NCBI RefSeq assembly: GCF_947242115.1
Contig: NC_074725.1
Span: 11,108,511-11,172,510, forward strand
DNA: 64,000 bases
Origin: Biomphalaria glabrata
Lineage: Eukaryota; Mollusca; Gastropoda; Planorbidae
Direction of reading: 5' to 3'
The first letter of the stretch is position 1. The number at the start of each line of letters is the position of its first letter. The notes under the pieces are model-generated. The model had not been told where the DNA came from. It did no database searches and was given only the letters and a program-made list of their open reading frames with translations. The position numbers and the translations under genes were made by a program. Positions 1 to 12,352 of the stretch are shown in pieces.

Positions 1-99
1 TCGTTACCTGTAAAATACCTTCTGCCAACCATCCTAATAATGTATAGGGTAAATTAAAGCACAACTTTACGAGGACGACAAAATTACCCTTCCACCATA

Positions 100-345
100 T
101 ATATATATATTCATGGGCGTGGCCATTATTTTTTCCTGGGGAGGGGGGGGGCTTGGATGTGTTGTGTGTGTGATTTTTTTTCATTACCACACACAAACAC
201 GCGTGCACACACACACACATGCACGTACCTGCCCACACACACATATAAACTCTAAACCCATTGGAGGGACCTAAAATTCAAATCCCTCTGGATGAGGGCC
301 TTTAGACTCAAAATCCTCTGGAGGGACTGCGCTCATGCGATTCGT
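100..345. repeat. degenerate piece of the 'gggcgtagcc' MITE family plus CA-rich tract
   Basis: An ATGGGCGTGGCC-like end at about 112 is followed by a G run, a CA-rich tract and short repeats of the type 'ctctggagggac'/'aaatccctct'. These recall the tandem blocks inside the 1.5-kb MITE copies at 16.1 and 26.7 kb. Too diverged to bound exactly. Confidence 0.35.
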
Positions 346-618
346 TTGAATGTATTTCTAATTTTCGATTTAATTTTTTTTTACTGAAGATGAGATGTAA
401 ACCTACCCCCCCCCCCCCCGGCCACACAAACGCAAGCATCCCACAGAGACGCTGGTGATGGTTTTACAGTCAATTCTCCCCCTCAAATACAAAAATAAAA
501 GAAAATAATAATACGAAATTCCACTACCACTTCTTTGTATGTGTGGGTGGAGGGCTGTTTGGTTTGATCCACGAACCTCCCCCCCCCCGGTTACATCCAT
601 GTTGATATATTTATAAAC

Positions 619-1039
<421 letters not shown>

Positions 1040-1734
1040 TCGTTCTATTATGTACTCACCAAATGCTAATCTACACTAATCCAAACATCAACCAATCCTC
1101 GTGTCCGTCACTTTGTTTCAGATCAAGTTGTCCCGTTTCTTTCCCATTCGTCGTTTGTCACCATCAAAATGAAACGAACCGAATAAAAAACTAGAATCTG
1201 CATGTATATCTAGACATAGACAACGTAAAAAGAAACGAAACAAACAGCTTGAATCCTAGTCCTCGCACTACAACCTGTAACCAAAGCCAATCAACCTTGT
1301 CAATTAACTTGTCCACATAACGGTTAAGGCACAGTGGAGTGTCGGGGAATGGCTCCTGGGTGCATTAGCAGTTAGTCTGTGTGTGTGAGGAGGGACACCC
1401 GTTCACGCGACGTGATCGCTGGTAGAGCGATAGAATCAGAGATCACGTATCGGCACAATGACAGAGAGGGCAGGGCGTCGTAAGGTGGTGTCTCCGAAAG
1501 CGCCACCGCCAAAAAAATGACAAACAAAAAGATCGAACTCTTGTCACATGTTTCTTGTCGCATACATTATATGTAACAAAAGAAACTAGGCTTAATCCTT
1601 ACGGACTCAAGATGGCAATCTCTGTGGTTGGATTGTAGTTCCTCACAAATAGTCCACAAACACTTGAAGGAAGCCGAAAAACTATTTTTTCCCCATATCT
1701 TTTTCTTTATCTTTCAATTCCAAAGTTGAAACAA
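1040..1734. other. no recognisable feature
   Basis: Unique-looking AT-rich sequence. No domain, splice-bounded exon or repeat was recognised on either strand. Confidence 0.5.
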
Positions 1735-2028
1735 GCCAAAATATAAACACTTAAAATATAAACAAGCAAAATATAAACAAGCAAAATATAAACAAGCAAA
1801 ATATAAACCCGCAAAATATTAACAAGCAAAATATAAACAAGCCAAAATATAAACAAGCAAAATATAAACAAGACATTATATAAACAAGCAAAATATAAAC
1901 AAGTAAAATATAAACAAGCAAAATATAAACAAGCCAAAATATAAACAAGCAAAATAAAAACAAGCAGAATATTAAGAAGCAAAATATAAACAAGCAAAAT
2001 AGAAACAAGCAAAATATAAAACATTTTT
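1735..2028. repeat. 15-bp minisatellite (aaaatataaacaagc)n
   Basis: About 19 imperfect copies of a 15-bp unit. Because 15 is a multiple of 3, the minus strand reads open as a hydrophobic LFIF/LVYIL repeat in more than one frame. This is a by-product of the array, not a protein. Confidence 0.95.
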
Positions 2029-2179
2029 TTAAAATGTATCTAAGGGAAATGACTTCGCACTTACAAGTATATCTCTTAATAATGTAGAAGTTATTTCCCT
2101 TATTCTTTAACGAACAAAATAATGACTTACCATTGATTAATCGGTTCATTTTTTAATTGATTCTAGCTTTGTTAGGTTC

Positions 2180-2885
2180 AATAAAAATTGTTTAAAGTTT
2201 CAACTTGATCCGAGAAAGGGAGTGGGCGAAATAATATGTTCAGTGATCGAAGTGGACCAAACCATAGATATTTACCTGTGTCTGTGAATACTGAAGGATA
2301 GATTTTCCATGTTGTTATCAAATAAAATAGTTAATTACCAGTAATTAATTGACAAATTGGTAAATGTTTCATTGATTGATGTCTTGTCTTTGCCAATGAA
2401 TAACTGTGCGATATTTCAAATTGATCCGAGAATGGCATTGGAGACATAACGTGTGAAACATTGTTATCAGACAGACACAGTGAGTTGATGTAACCTTTGT
2501 AAAATGTACCCCTTGAATTTGACCTCGTGACCTCCTCAAGACGACACATTAGCCACTAAGCCAGCAAGTGCTTACGAAAAATCGTTGTTTTTTTTTTTTA
2601 TCTATTGTTAATTTCACATTTTTGGGGGGACGACCTACCCACAGTATAAAGGGGACCAATTCAACTTTTACCGTCACTTTTGTCAAGTACAATTTCTTTC
2701 CCTTGTTTGATACCAAACACAATAATTATTAACAATAATTAATAAACTATTTTTTTTTATATTCTCGTTTTATCATTGACAAGAAATAATTGTGCCAAAA
2801 TTTCAACTTGATCCGAGGTTGGGTATGGGAGAAATAACGTGTACAAAATTTGTACAAGACAGACAGATGGACAGACGTGGGGGGG
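2180..2885. repeat. AT-rich dispersed repeat, two partial copies
   Basis: Two pieces share the core 'caacttgatccgag' followed by 'gaaataacgtgt' and end near a run of 'acagacagac'. The same core recurs at about 15.0-15.4, 28.5-28.9, 30.9, 36.96, 47.05-47.28, 50.3, 60.0 and 60.65-60.83 kb. A family of unknown class; no coding content. Confidence 0.6.
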
Positions 2886-2892
2886 GGGGGGC

Positions 2893-3165
2893 GGGCTGGC
2901 GAAGTGATTAAGCGCTTGGCTTAGCATGGGGTCCTGGGTTCAAATCTCGTTGAAGACTGGGATTTTGAATTTTGGGATTTTTAAGGCGCCCCTGAGTCCA
3001 CCCAACTCTAATGGGTACCTTACTTTAGTTGGGGAAAGTAAAGGCGGTTGGTCGTTATGCTGGGCACATGACACGCTGCTCGTTCACCGTTGGCCAAAGA
3101 AACAGATGACCTTAACATCATCTGCCCTACAGATCGCAAAGGGGAATTTTACTTTTACATTATAA
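2893..3165 (+). mobile_element. tRNA-derived SINE, family 1
   Basis: A tRNA-like head ('ggcgaagtgattaagcgctt', then a B-box-like 'gggttcaaatc') precedes a conserved body ('gaagactgggatttt', 'gagtccaccc', 'ggttggtcgtt', 'catctgccctac'). Other copies lie at 9.93, 11.29, 26.23, 29.96(-), 32.94, 36.4 and 55.08(-) kb. It is followed by 'ggggaattttactttta', the usual 3' end of the family here. Confidence 0.85.
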
Positions 3166-4425
3166 TACAGACAAACATCAGACACGATCGAATGAACTAG
3201 CTCCCTGGATTTGTCATGCTTGGATTTACAATGGTTTGTCAAACGAGGTCAAGTACATTTATTTTTCCCTCTTTATATTTCTAAATGTTTATTTCATAAA
3301 ACAAAAATTCGTATTCTTTTTTTTTTTGATTTACAAGATCCAGTGTTACTCTGTGATGCTCAAACTATAATCTTCGGGCCTTATCACGACCCAATATTAC
3401 ACGGTGATGCTCAAACTACAACCCTCGGGCCATATCCGACCAGCGCTGTCCCACACCTCGAAACTTATCTACACAAAACTTAATGAAACCTCAGCGGCTC
3501 GGTTCCACTGGAGTCTACGACTATTTGCGAAAATGCGTCACGTGATAAGCGTCGTAAACGAAGGTCTACATGGCCGACATAGATAGGGCACTACTGCCTT
3601 GATAGGGCACCATGCCTTGATGTATTGATTGGACGTTTTTATCTGTAGATCAGATCTTGGCAGTTGGCTTGTGACAATATCACTCTTTCAGCCTGATATA
3701 ATTTTCTTGTTCTGTTTTTGAAGAACGGCCACGTGGTAAGTCGCTTGCCCTCAGAATCGATTGTCTCGGGTTCACATCTCATTACGACTTAGATGTGGAA
3801 ATGAACAACTGGAGAAAGTCTCTGAGTTCCAGTGAGTTTTAAAAGTTACCAAACAATCATAATTTAAACAAAAACAAAAAGAGGGATGGTGATTGAGTAT
3901 TGTATTGTCCACATAATGCCATCGTTCAACATCGTACACAGAAATATGTGAGTTTAAAACCGCTTTCTTTATAAGTTATTTATAGCTATTTTACAGTATA
4001 CACTTTATTATTAGTAAAGGGAAATAATCTAGCAGTTTTACGTTTGTAAACGCAAGCAAGAATATATAATATATATGAATGTACTTTTAAAAAAAAATGT
4101 TACTGAAGTACAGAAATTAAAAAGAACAACAGTTTCTTAGTGTATTTCAAAAGCACTTTTTTAAAAAATTAACTACATGTTTGCATTTTATGAACATAGG
4201 TAGAAACTGTAACAATGAAAATTGACCTTAATTGGCATTAATAAGAGATGATTGAGACAGTTAATCTGTAACTACAATTATCAGTACCCCAATTGTGTCA
4301 TTATTAAGATAACAAAGTGATAAATTGCAAGGAGTCCAACTCTGGGTACGGTAAGGAGCGTCTGCTTTTGTTCTTGGTGTAATCATACTTGATGAGTTTG
4401 ATAAAAAAAAAATTTGGATGTGAGG
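3166..4425. other. no gene; small tandem duplication and a tRNA-like scrap
   Basis: At 3350-3435 a segment containing 'gatgctcaaactac' and 'cgggcc' occurs twice in tandem. At about 3733-3800 a tRNA-like stretch with a weak B box ('cgggttcacatct') suggests an old SINE. The rest is AT-rich with no recognisable content. Confidence 0.4.
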
Positions 4426-4429
4426 CAGA

Positions 4430-4725
4430 CATTTACCAGCTTGCGGATTAAATAAGTTTTTAACAAACAAGGTAACAAAGACAGTTTGTGTTGAAACACA
4501 AACTGAAAATCGGCCCCCGAAGTGGTCCACTCAGGCAGGTAAAAAGACAGGTTTCAGAATGAAAGTCTATCAAAGACAAATAAGAGAAAATAAGAGAGAA
4601 AAAATGTTAACAGATCTCGTGTGGTGCCCCAGCAGACCAAAGGACAGACAGACGGACGGACAGGCCACACAAAACTAATAGCGTCTTTTCCCCTTTCGGG
4701 GGCCGCTAAAAATGAGAGCAACGAT
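4430..4725 (-). repeat. 'ggcccccgaa' dispersed element, short copy
   Basis: One end has a hairpin ('agtttgtgt' ... 'acacaaact') followed by 'cggcccccgaagtggtcca'. The other end is 'ttttcccctttcgggggcc' preceded by an 'acagacagacggacgg' tract. Same family as 9493-10440 and 54838-55740 but shorter and without the SINE. Confidence 0.7.
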
Positions 4726-4729
4726 GAAA

Positions 4730-5380
4730 AAGTATGTATGTCTTCAATGACGATTGGTTTCGGAATAATGAAGTTTTCTCGTGTTGACGAGTGTGGCTCT
4801 TGACTACAAGGGGCATAACCCACAGTAAACGAAATTGTTGATAAAGCATATAATATCTAATAAAAAAATAGCTTCCCTTGAAGAAAAAAAATACAACATT
4901 AACTTTACTAGCATTCCACAAGATATCTAAAGTAATACCATTACGTTGGACTGTACTTGTATTTTATGCAAGATAAGCTATACTAGGTAAGTCTAAAAAA
5001 TATTAGTCACGCTTACTCAATAACTAGCGTTATATGATCAGTGTGGTTGTATGACTAATGTATAGGACTAGCGTTGGACTGTTCTACTTCAATCGTGGTA
5101 AAGTTGCTGGAACAAATTCGTACTATACGTTGTTGTTTTTTTCTAAGATCTGAAAGCTTAAACAACGGCTGACTTTGAGGTCACTCACTTGAAGGTCAAT
5201 GAAATGTGAAAGTTCTTATCATTGTTTACTCACATTCTGTTCTGGGACTACCAGCGAGTACAAACGTGTGTGTACAGCTATCTAGGGATGTTATCTGTGA
5301 AGATATGTTTTAATGACTACAGCTGGTTTTCTCCACTCGCTCATGACACAATAACATATATGAATACATATACCTTATTT
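4730..5380. other. no recognisable feature
   Basis: AT-rich unique-looking sequence; nothing supported on either strand. Confidence 0.45.
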
Positions 5381-5734
5381 TCAGTGGCGTAGCAACCCTT
5401 GCGCGAAGGGTACAATGCGCCGCAGCCCATGACTAATTTGGGACCAACTGAAGTGTTATTATTTTTAAGAAGGCATGCCAGCATTGATTGTCACGACACT
5501 ATGAGGCCTATAAAAAAAAAGGTTGTAGAAATATTCAATCGCCATTTTCTAAATGTACTGATAAATACAGAGTGACTCGATTTGTTTTGTCGCATTTAAC
5601 TTTTAAATTTTTGGGGGGTTTGGTTGGGGGCAACATCACATTATTTAAACCGGGCCCAAGGTGTTACCTTATCGTAACATATAAAGTACAGACGTTACTT
5701 CACAAGAGAAGTTAATTACGTCCTAAGCGTTTCA

Positions 5735-5905
5735 TTGGGTCAATCTAGTCTTAGATTTGCAGTGACTTCAACTCTGCTAAGTCTTTGTTTTTTCTGGTTG
5801 ATTCAAATAACCCATTCCATGCTCTAATGGCACTAGGGGAAAGAAAGAGCATTTGTATGTATTTGTCCTAGCATATGGAATAAGAAATGTGACTTTATCT
5901 TCTTG
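5735..5905 (-). mobile_element. LINE 3' fragment (CR1/Rex1-like C-terminus)
   Basis: On the minus strand a short frame reads like the conserved C-terminus of CR1/Rex1 reverse transcriptase ORFs (a 'SFFPSAIRAWNGL' motif) and then a stop. The same end recurs on the plus strand at 29.82 kb and in pieces at 18.5 and 42.05 kb. Confidence 0.6.
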
Positions 5906-6080
5906 TATTGTGACTATTTTAAAAGGTTTTGTTTCTGTATTTGCTAACTCTGTCTTTTATATATGATTGCTACTCTACTTTTTAGTCTTCTGTTCTTACT
6001 TGTCTCTAAATTTAGCGATTTTTACTAATTATGGTATTCCAATCAAATGTGAATATTTGTTTCTTATAAATCTGACGGCT

Positions 6081-6944
6081 CTACTTTGCGTCTGTCTATA
6101 GTAGGCCTACTTTGCGTCTGTCTATAGTAGGCCTACTTTGCGTCTGTCTATAGTAGGCCTACTTTGTGTCTGTCTATAGTAGGCCTACTTTGCGTCTGTC
6201 TATAGTAGGCCTACTTTGTGTCTGTCTATAGTAGGCCTACTTTGCGTCTGTCTATAGTAGGCCTACTTTGTGTCTGTCTATAGTAGGCCTACTTTGCGTC
6301 TGTCTATAGTAGGCCTACTTTGCGTCTGTCTATAGTAGGCCTACTTTGCGTCTGTCTATAGTAGGCCTACTTTGCGTCTGTCTATAGTAGGCCTACTTTG
6401 CGTCTGTCTATAGTAGGCCTACTTTGTGTCTGTCTATAGTAGGCCTACTTTGCGTCTGTCTATAGTAGGCCTACTTTGTGTCTGTCTATAGAGGCCTACT
6501 TTGCGTCTGTCTATAGTAGGCCTACTTTGCGTCTGTCTATAGTAGGCCTACTTTGTGTCTGTCTATAGTAGGCCTACTTTACGTCTGTCTATAGTAGGCC
6601 TACTTTGCGTCTGTCTATAGTAGGCCTACTTTGCGTCTGTCTATAGTAGGCCTACTTTGCGTCTGTCTATAGTAGGCCTACTTTGCGTCTGTCTATAGTA
6701 GGCCTACTTTGCGTCTGTCTATAGTAGGCCTACTTTGCGTCTGTCTATAGTAGGCCTACTTTGTGTCTGTCTATAGTAGGCCTACTTTGTGTCTGTCTAT
6801 AGTAGGCCTACTTTGTGTCTGTCTATAGTAGGCCTACTTTGCGTCTGTCTATAGTAGGCCTACTTTGTGTCTGTCTATAGTAGGCCTACTTTGTGTCTGT
6901 CTATAGTAGGCCTACTTTGTGTCTGTCTATAGTAGGCCTACTTT
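6081..6944. repeat. 26-bp minisatellite with a palindromic core
   Basis: About 33 head-to-tail units of 26 bp. Each contains the 12-bp perfect palindrome agtaggcctact and either 'ttgcgtc' or 'ttgtgtc'. One unit lacks a T and one has 'ttacgtc'. There are no spacers between units. Confidence 0.97.
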
Positions 6945-6956
6945 GATACGCTACTG

Positions 6957-7892
6957 GAATCCCATCTCCCCCCTCCCCCCCCAAAAAAAAAAAAAGTTAT
7001 TAGCATTAAATTAAAATCATTTGTTTTTAATATCTATCGACAAGGGCCTGATCGATCTAATTTTATGTCTTAACTCTAAACACATTTTTATCGTATATTT
7101 CGACATTTGAATAACTTAAAAAAAGAAATTAATATCCCCGTTAGTTTTGTGGATATTTTTTAAAATTATCTCGAGTAATCGATTATTACAATAAATACAA
7201 GGTATTCCTTCTAATAAAAAAAAAAAAGCCTTTGGAAAAGCAATTGAACATAAATTACATTCTTCAATACTAATGATAATAACCTGTATTATCCTTGAGA
7301 AAGTGTTTCTCGTGACAGTGCATTACACATAACAAAGCATTCAAACGAAAGTCAACAAAATGTATGTGCATTGTTTATCCATCCCATAATTTCACTCAAA
7401 CATGACATGTAAAGTTGACATCAAAAAGTTCAATTTTATTCAATGATTTCATTGCCAAAATAAGAAAAGAATTCTACAGTCAGTTTGTTTTTTTCTTTTA
7501 TCGCAAAATGTTCAAATCGTGACCTCAACGGTGTTTTAAGAATGTTTTTTGTACAACATGTGTCTGGGGGAGAGGCGGGGTGTTTGTTGATTATTATCTT
7601 ACTAATAGTAACAGCAATATTAAATGTTTCATACCAAAAAAAAAGGCACAAAACAAGAATTCCTGTTTTTAAAAAACAACAAGAAAAACATTAAAAAAAA
7701 CCACTCACCCACCCTGAAATGTTATTATGAGACAATAGTTATTCTTGGCCTTATGTAAACAGAAGGCTACCTACATTTGGATTTAATCTTGAAACAAAGA
7801 ATTGCCATCTCAGCATTTTGTTAAAGTCTATAACATCAGCTGACACTCTTTGCTATTCTTCCAATTGGACCGAGTCAGGAAATAAACACATA
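6957..7892. other. upstream region of AChBP gene 1
   Basis: A poly-C/poly-A junction, then AT-rich sequence without a recognised repeat. It should hold the AChBP-1 promoter, but I see no convincing TATA box; 'tctataac' near 7828 is weak. Confidence 0.35.
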
Positions 7893-7938
7893 ATGGATTC
7901 GTTTCTAGTGGTTCTGATTCTTTGTTTTCTGACACAAG
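7893..7938 (+). CDS. AChBP-1 exon 1 (signal peptide)
   Basis: ATG followed by a hydrophobic leader (MDSFLVVLILCFLTQ) and a GTAATT donor. It ends in phase 1. Length and phase are identical to exon 1 of AChBP-2. Confidence 0.85.
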
Positions 7939-10900
7939 GTAATTTCTATAACATCATTTGTTTGTTTTTTCAATGAAATAATTTTGAAATAATTTATAGA
8001 AAGAATGTCTTCAACTAGTAACAAAACAATCGAAATATTTGTTTTAAAATATTTAAAAAAAAAAAACGACGCATGCATATTGGAAAGAATACTGCAGGAA
8101 TAAGCTCCCTTTTTTTTTATAGAAAACAAAAAATTAATTAAATATCATTAACTAATTGCTTATTTTATTACTATTATTATTATTTTATGTCATGTATTGG
8201 TATTGACTTTGAATAATTATGCAAATTTTAACTTCACATATATATTTATTTACCAGCTGAATATGTTACGACCTGCGCCCTACGACCTTAGTTTGGGTAT
8301 TGTTAATCTACTGGATTGAATTTAGATCTATGTCAAACTTGGACAATGTTCACTTCACATTTTTTTTTATTTTGCCACGAAAATATTCATATCCAATACA
8401 TATTATGCTGTGAAAACGGGTTTACCCGATTTGTTTAAAGAGTTTCGTTCTTTAATAGAGATACAATTAGACACCTTTTTGTCTATTTTTGGGGCCCTCC
8501 GGTTGTGGGAGGGGCATTAAACATGCATTACGGTCTCCGCCACGATCTGAGGAACTTGCATCTTCCTGAATATCTATATTATAAAGTAGAATGTGAGGTG
8601 TATGTATGTATGTTACTTATAGACATCAAAACCGCTTGACCAATCTTGATAAAACTAGGCAGGAATGTTCCTTGGGTACTAACTTAGACCGTAGTGTATG
8701 TATTGTAGCCCTAAAACAAACTTAAGACCCTCAAAAAAAATAAAGTTGTCCGACTCTATTACAGCTATAGTATTTTATGGATCTAGGCCATGGTTAACAA
8801 TGTTGACATGAGAAAAGATAGAAAGGATTTAGACCTAGATCTAATTTTAAGAAATACACTTTGCGCACATAGTTTTTTACTTTGACACATGAAAATACAA
8901 AAGAAGATCCATTGATTTCATTATGTAATAAAATTAACCTTCAATTTTGTGTTTCAAAAGCATTTTTTATATAAATTAGTTCCTGATATCTGTGACTACA
9001 GATTTCCTGGCGAACATTCTTTCATTAGACATTACCAATTGGTTACACATTAACACATCTCTCTACTGAGTCTATTCCTAGGTCTAGGTCTAAAACTCTT
9101 ATTGAACTCTAAGATGATAAAACTTCTTTTCGCAAAGATAGTTTTGTGCTTTAACACATAAACATACTAATTATTGTCCATTCATTTGATATTTTAATCA
9201 ATTTAACATTCAAATTTGTTTTTCTAAAGCATTTTTAATACATTCGTTCGCTGTTCGCTAAAGTTGCGTAGCCTTGTTGAGATAGGCCTATATTCATTCA
9301 TGAAAAAAGGTCACGCATGGGAGAATGAACTCTATAAAAGCCAATTTTTAACTCTAGATTAGTGTAGATTTAGATCTATGTCTACCTCAAGATCTACATA
9401 CAAAATTAAGTCTATTCATCTCAAATTTTAATCAAATATATGTAGGCCTACAAGCAAATGTTTTAATTTGGAAAATGGATTTAAGTCTATTAGCTATTTT
9501 TAGCGGCCCCCGAAAGGGGAAAAGACGCTATTAGTTTTGTGCGAAATGTCTGTCCGTCTGTCCGTCTGACCGTCTGTCCGTCCGTCCCGTTTAGATCTCG
9601 TAAACTAGAAAAGATATTGAAAATCCGACATCACAATATTTTAGACCATTCAAAGTTCTGATGCAACGGCTACTTTTTTTTTTTCTGAAAGCGAAAAATC
9701 TAATTTTTAAAATCAGTTATGCAAACAGTTTTTTAAAGAGAAAAAGCTAATTAGTATGCATTATAATTTAGACATAATTTAAAATGAATAGTGATCTTAT
9801 AAACTTCATTTTTCTGAACATTTTTTTTATTGTGGAAATTTTTTTTTTTTTTTTTTTTATGAGGATTTGAATAAGAGATTGAGCCTTTTCAAAACAATTA
9901 GATCAATTATAAGACATCAGTTAGGCCAGGGGAGGCGCGGTGGCTGAGCGGTAAAGCGCTTGGCTTCCGAACCGGGGGTCCCGGGTTCGAATCCTGGTGA
10001 AGACTGGGATTTTCAACTTTGGAATCTTTGGGCGCCTCTGAGTCCACTCACCTGACATTATTTGGGGAAAAGTATAGGCGGTTGGTCGTTGTGCTGGCTA
10101 CATGACACCCTCGCTAACCGTAAACAGTTGAACTTTACATTATCTGTCCTATAGACCACAAGGTCTAAAAGGGGAACTAGTTAGGCCAGGTTCACATCTA
10201 ACTTTACATTCACTTACACCTATCCTTTGATCTGCGGGACCGTTGGGGCACTACACAAGATCTGTTAACCTTCTTTCTCCATTCTTATCTCTCATTTGTC
10301 TTTGATATAATTTCATTTGGATGTTCTTTCTGAAAATATTGAAGCCTGCCTGGGTGGACCTCTTCGGGGGCCGATTTTGAGTTTGTGTTTCCACACAAAC
10401 TGTCTTTTGTAACCTTGTTATTTGATAGCTTCATTCACACTATTTTTACATTGACACATTTGCTTTACTTATTACATTAATATTTCGTTTAATTGTGACT
10501 TTATCGACAGTAATGAGCAAATAAAGACCCGCGGGTCGCGGGTAACATATGTCTAGTATTAATATATATATTAAATTGTATCTCTTTGAACAGGATCCTA
10601 CGGCTCCAGAAGAAGCAGAAGTGAGATTCTTCAAGATGTCCTCAGCAGGTGTAGCCCTTTAAACATCCCCATTGAAGATGACCAGCCAGTCAAAGTGTCA
10701 TTCGAGTATTCCCTGCAGAGAATTTTCCGAGCAGACGTGGAAAACGATGAGGTTGACATTGGTTTGTGGACGACCTTGGTCTGGAAGGACAGATGTCTCA
10801 ACTGGTTTAATGAATTCACTTCTTTCAAAGAGGTTAATCACATAGACTAGTTTTACTATTTGAGAACTGTTCGATGCATGTTGTGATAAGTATCTTTATA

Positions 10901-12352
10901 TGTCTGAACGAAGGGTTTGTCTTTTCACATAGAATAATAACTTAAAATGTTGTAGTTTTTTTTAAATCTATCCCCCCTTTCAAGTTAAAATCCATTTCTC
11001 AATTTCTTTATTTCTTGTGTTGCTTCCACTATTGCAAGGAGACTTTCCGTTAAGCTTTGCAACATCAAGCACTTCTATTGCCAGTTCATCTAATGATTTC
11101 TATACAATTTGTGCGCAAAAGGTTCATACGGGTCTTGTATTAATTCAACCCGATGTTGAATACAAAGAAACATTCAAAGTGAGAAACATTGGAGTTGAGG
11201 GATGAAATTCCCGCGTTTTAAAATAATCAGACGAAAGCCAAATTTCATTCTAAGATGTTTACATTTTGAAACATTACAACCTAGTCGTGGTGGCCAAGTA
11301 GTAAAACGCTTGGCTGCCGAACCGGGTTCGAATCTTGGTGAAGATTTTGATTTTACTTTGGAAATCTTAAGGGCGCCTCTGAGTCCAACCAGCTGTAACG
11401 GGTACCTGACAATAGTTGGGGAAAAGTAAAGGTGGTTGGTCGTTGTGCTTGCCACACGACACCCTCGTTAACCTTGGGCCACAGAAACAGATGAACTTTA
11501 CATCATCTGCCCCAAAGATCACAAGGTTTGAAAGGGGGACTTTACTTAATCTAACGGTCAAACTACAGTTTTTACTGTGGCTAATTAGGTAGTTATTTTT
11601 TAGGTATTTTTTTTAGATATACATAAATAAATAGGATGACCATTAGAGCCGTTTTCGAAATCCCTGTGCATTGCCCCTCTACTTGAACTCATGAAGAGTT
11701 TGCAAGCGAATCTGCTTTAAATACAAAATATAATAGTTTTCAAGTACAATATATAATCTTTGTTCAATACTAGATACAATTTTAGCCTTTGTCTTATCTC
11801 TGCTATAATCTTTTTTAATGTCATTATAAAAGCTTTGTTCATGTTTTTTTAATCATTTCTTCATATTATAAATATAAATAAATGAAAGTTAATTACTTGT
11901 AAAATATATATTTCTAAACAATACAGTATACTTAATTATATTTTTCTTTTTTTTTTCATCAGTTGACTGTGCCAATTGCAGAAATCTGGACACCAGACAT
12001 ATTCCTTTTTGACTCAGTTGGCGCCCCGGAAATATTTTCAGATAAACTAGCAAGAGTCAGCCAAGATGGTACAGTAACTTACGTACCCCAGCTTAAAGTT
12101 CGCCTCTCGTGTCCCCTGGCCGACCTGAAGCTTGAAACGGGCGTCACTTGCAGCCTTAAGTCCGGATCCTGGACGCACAGTACTCAAGAGCTGACCTTGG
12201 AGGTTAACGCGAAGGTAGATCTGGGAGACTACGCTTCGGATACAAGATTTCAGCTGCTGAATGCTACCCAACAGGTCAACAGGAAACAGTACCCCTGCTG
12301 CCCAGAGACGTATGACGATGCAACGCTTTACTTTACGTTTAGAAAACCATAA
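7893..12352 (+). CDS. AChBP: acetylcholine-binding protein, gene 1 (3 exons)
   Basis: Secreted soluble homologue of the ligand-binding domain of nicotinic receptors; the family forms pentamers that bind acetylcholine between subunits. Exons join at 7893-7938, 10594-10832 and 11963-12352 (46, 239, 390 nt; introns in phase 1 and phase 0), giving 224 residues. Residues 1-16/19 are a signal peptide. Visible family marks are loop D W79, the WTPD motif at 104-107, the Cys loop C145-C158 with 12 residues between (the AChBP length), loop B W165, and loop C Y205, vicinal C207-C208 and Y212. There is no transmembrane segment. The loop A aromatic is F111 where the snail proteins I remember have Tyr. C35 and C83 are extra cysteines. 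One NxT sequon is at N195. The start is the first ATG before the hydrophobic leader. Its paralogue follows in tandem at 25.0 kb. Confidence 0.9.
8265..8570 (-). mobile_element. Helitron-like dispersed element, inverted piece
   Basis: Reverse complement of the body seen at 35.09-35.38 kb (e.g. 'gggtttacccgat', 'acggtctccgccacgatc', 'ccctccggttgtggg'). Lies in intron 1 of AChBP-1. Confidence 0.55.
9493..10440 (+). mobile_element. 'ggcccccgaa' element with a nested SINE (composite copy 1)
   Basis: Left end 'tagcggcccccgaaagggg' with 'gtctgtccgtctg' tracts. Right end 'ggccgattttgagtttgtgt' with a hairpin (agtttgtgt/acacaaact). The SINE at 9932-10184 is flanked by the 12-bp repeat agttaggccagg. 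The same SINE at the same site occurs in the inverted copy at 54838-55740. Class uncertain; the terminal hairpin hints at Helitron/Helentron relatives. Confidence 0.75.
9932..10184 (+). mobile_element. tRNA-derived SINE, family 1 (nested)
   Basis: Well-preserved tRNA-like head (A box 'gtggctgagcggtaaag', B box 'gggttcgaatcc') and family body, with a 12-bp target-site duplication agttaggccagg. This is not a tRNA gene; the SINE body continues past the head. Confidence 0.88.
10594..10832 (+). CDS. AChBP-1 exon 2
   Basis: Acceptor 'gaacag', donor 'GAG|GTTAAT', 239 nt, open throughout in the phase set by exon 1. Encodes the N-terminal helix and first strands, with loop D W79 in 'LVWKDR' and the unusual C35 and C83. 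Confidence 0.88.
11285..11548 (+). mobile_element. tRNA-derived SINE, family 1
   Basis: Head with 'ccgggttcgaatcttgg', body 'gcgcctctgagtccaacc' and end 'gaaagggggactttactt'. Lies in intron 2 of AChBP-1. Confidence 0.85.
11963..12352 (+). CDS. AChBP-1 exon 3
   Basis: Acceptor 'tttcatcag', entry in phase 0 on a Leu codon, stop TAA at 12350-12352. Carries loop A, the Cys loop, loop B and the loop C vicinal cysteines. Confidence 0.92.
   Translation: MTVPIAEIWTPDIFLFDSVGAPEIFSDKLARVSQDGTVTYVPQLKVRLSCPLADLKLETGVTCSLKSGSWTHSTQELTLEVNAKVDLGDYASDTRFQLLNATQQVNRKQYPCCPETYDDATLYFTFRKP

Larger units (their letters stand above)
5382..6956. mobile_element. possible MITE-like unit enclosing a LINE end and a minisatellite
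   Basis: The unit begins 'cagtggcgtagc' and ends with the near inverted complement 'gatacgctactg'. Between them lie a LINE 3' fragment and the 26-bp minisatellite. No clear target-site duplication, so the boundaries are tentative. Confidence 0.35.
8573..10557 (+). mobile_element. Helitron-like element with a short (TATG) core, interrupted
   Basis: Starts 'tatattataaagtagaa', has a brief 'gtatgtatgtatg' tract and 'accaatcttgataaaac', and ends 'gacccgcgggtcgcgggt...gtctagta'. A GC-rich palindrome just before CTAG is typical of Helitron 3' ends. The 9493-10440 element is nested inside. No Rep/helicase ORF, so non-autonomous. Confidence 0.45.

Noticed and set aside
1707-2149. Hydrophobic repeat ORFs on the minus strand
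   Set aside because: Shadow of the 15-bp minisatellite; two overlapping frames are open with equivalent repeats.
3350-3435. Possible MITE from paired 'cgggcc' blocks
   Set aside because: Only a short tandem duplication; no inverted ends or target duplication.
6081-6944. CRISPR-like array with palindromic repeats
   Set aside because: Units abut without unique spacers, and the setting is an animal genome; it is a minisatellite.
9932-10010. tRNA gene
   Set aside because: A and B boxes are present, but a conserved non-tRNA body follows and many copies with target duplications exist; it is a SINE head. Same for 2893, 11285, 26228, 32936, 46368, 53148 and 62284.
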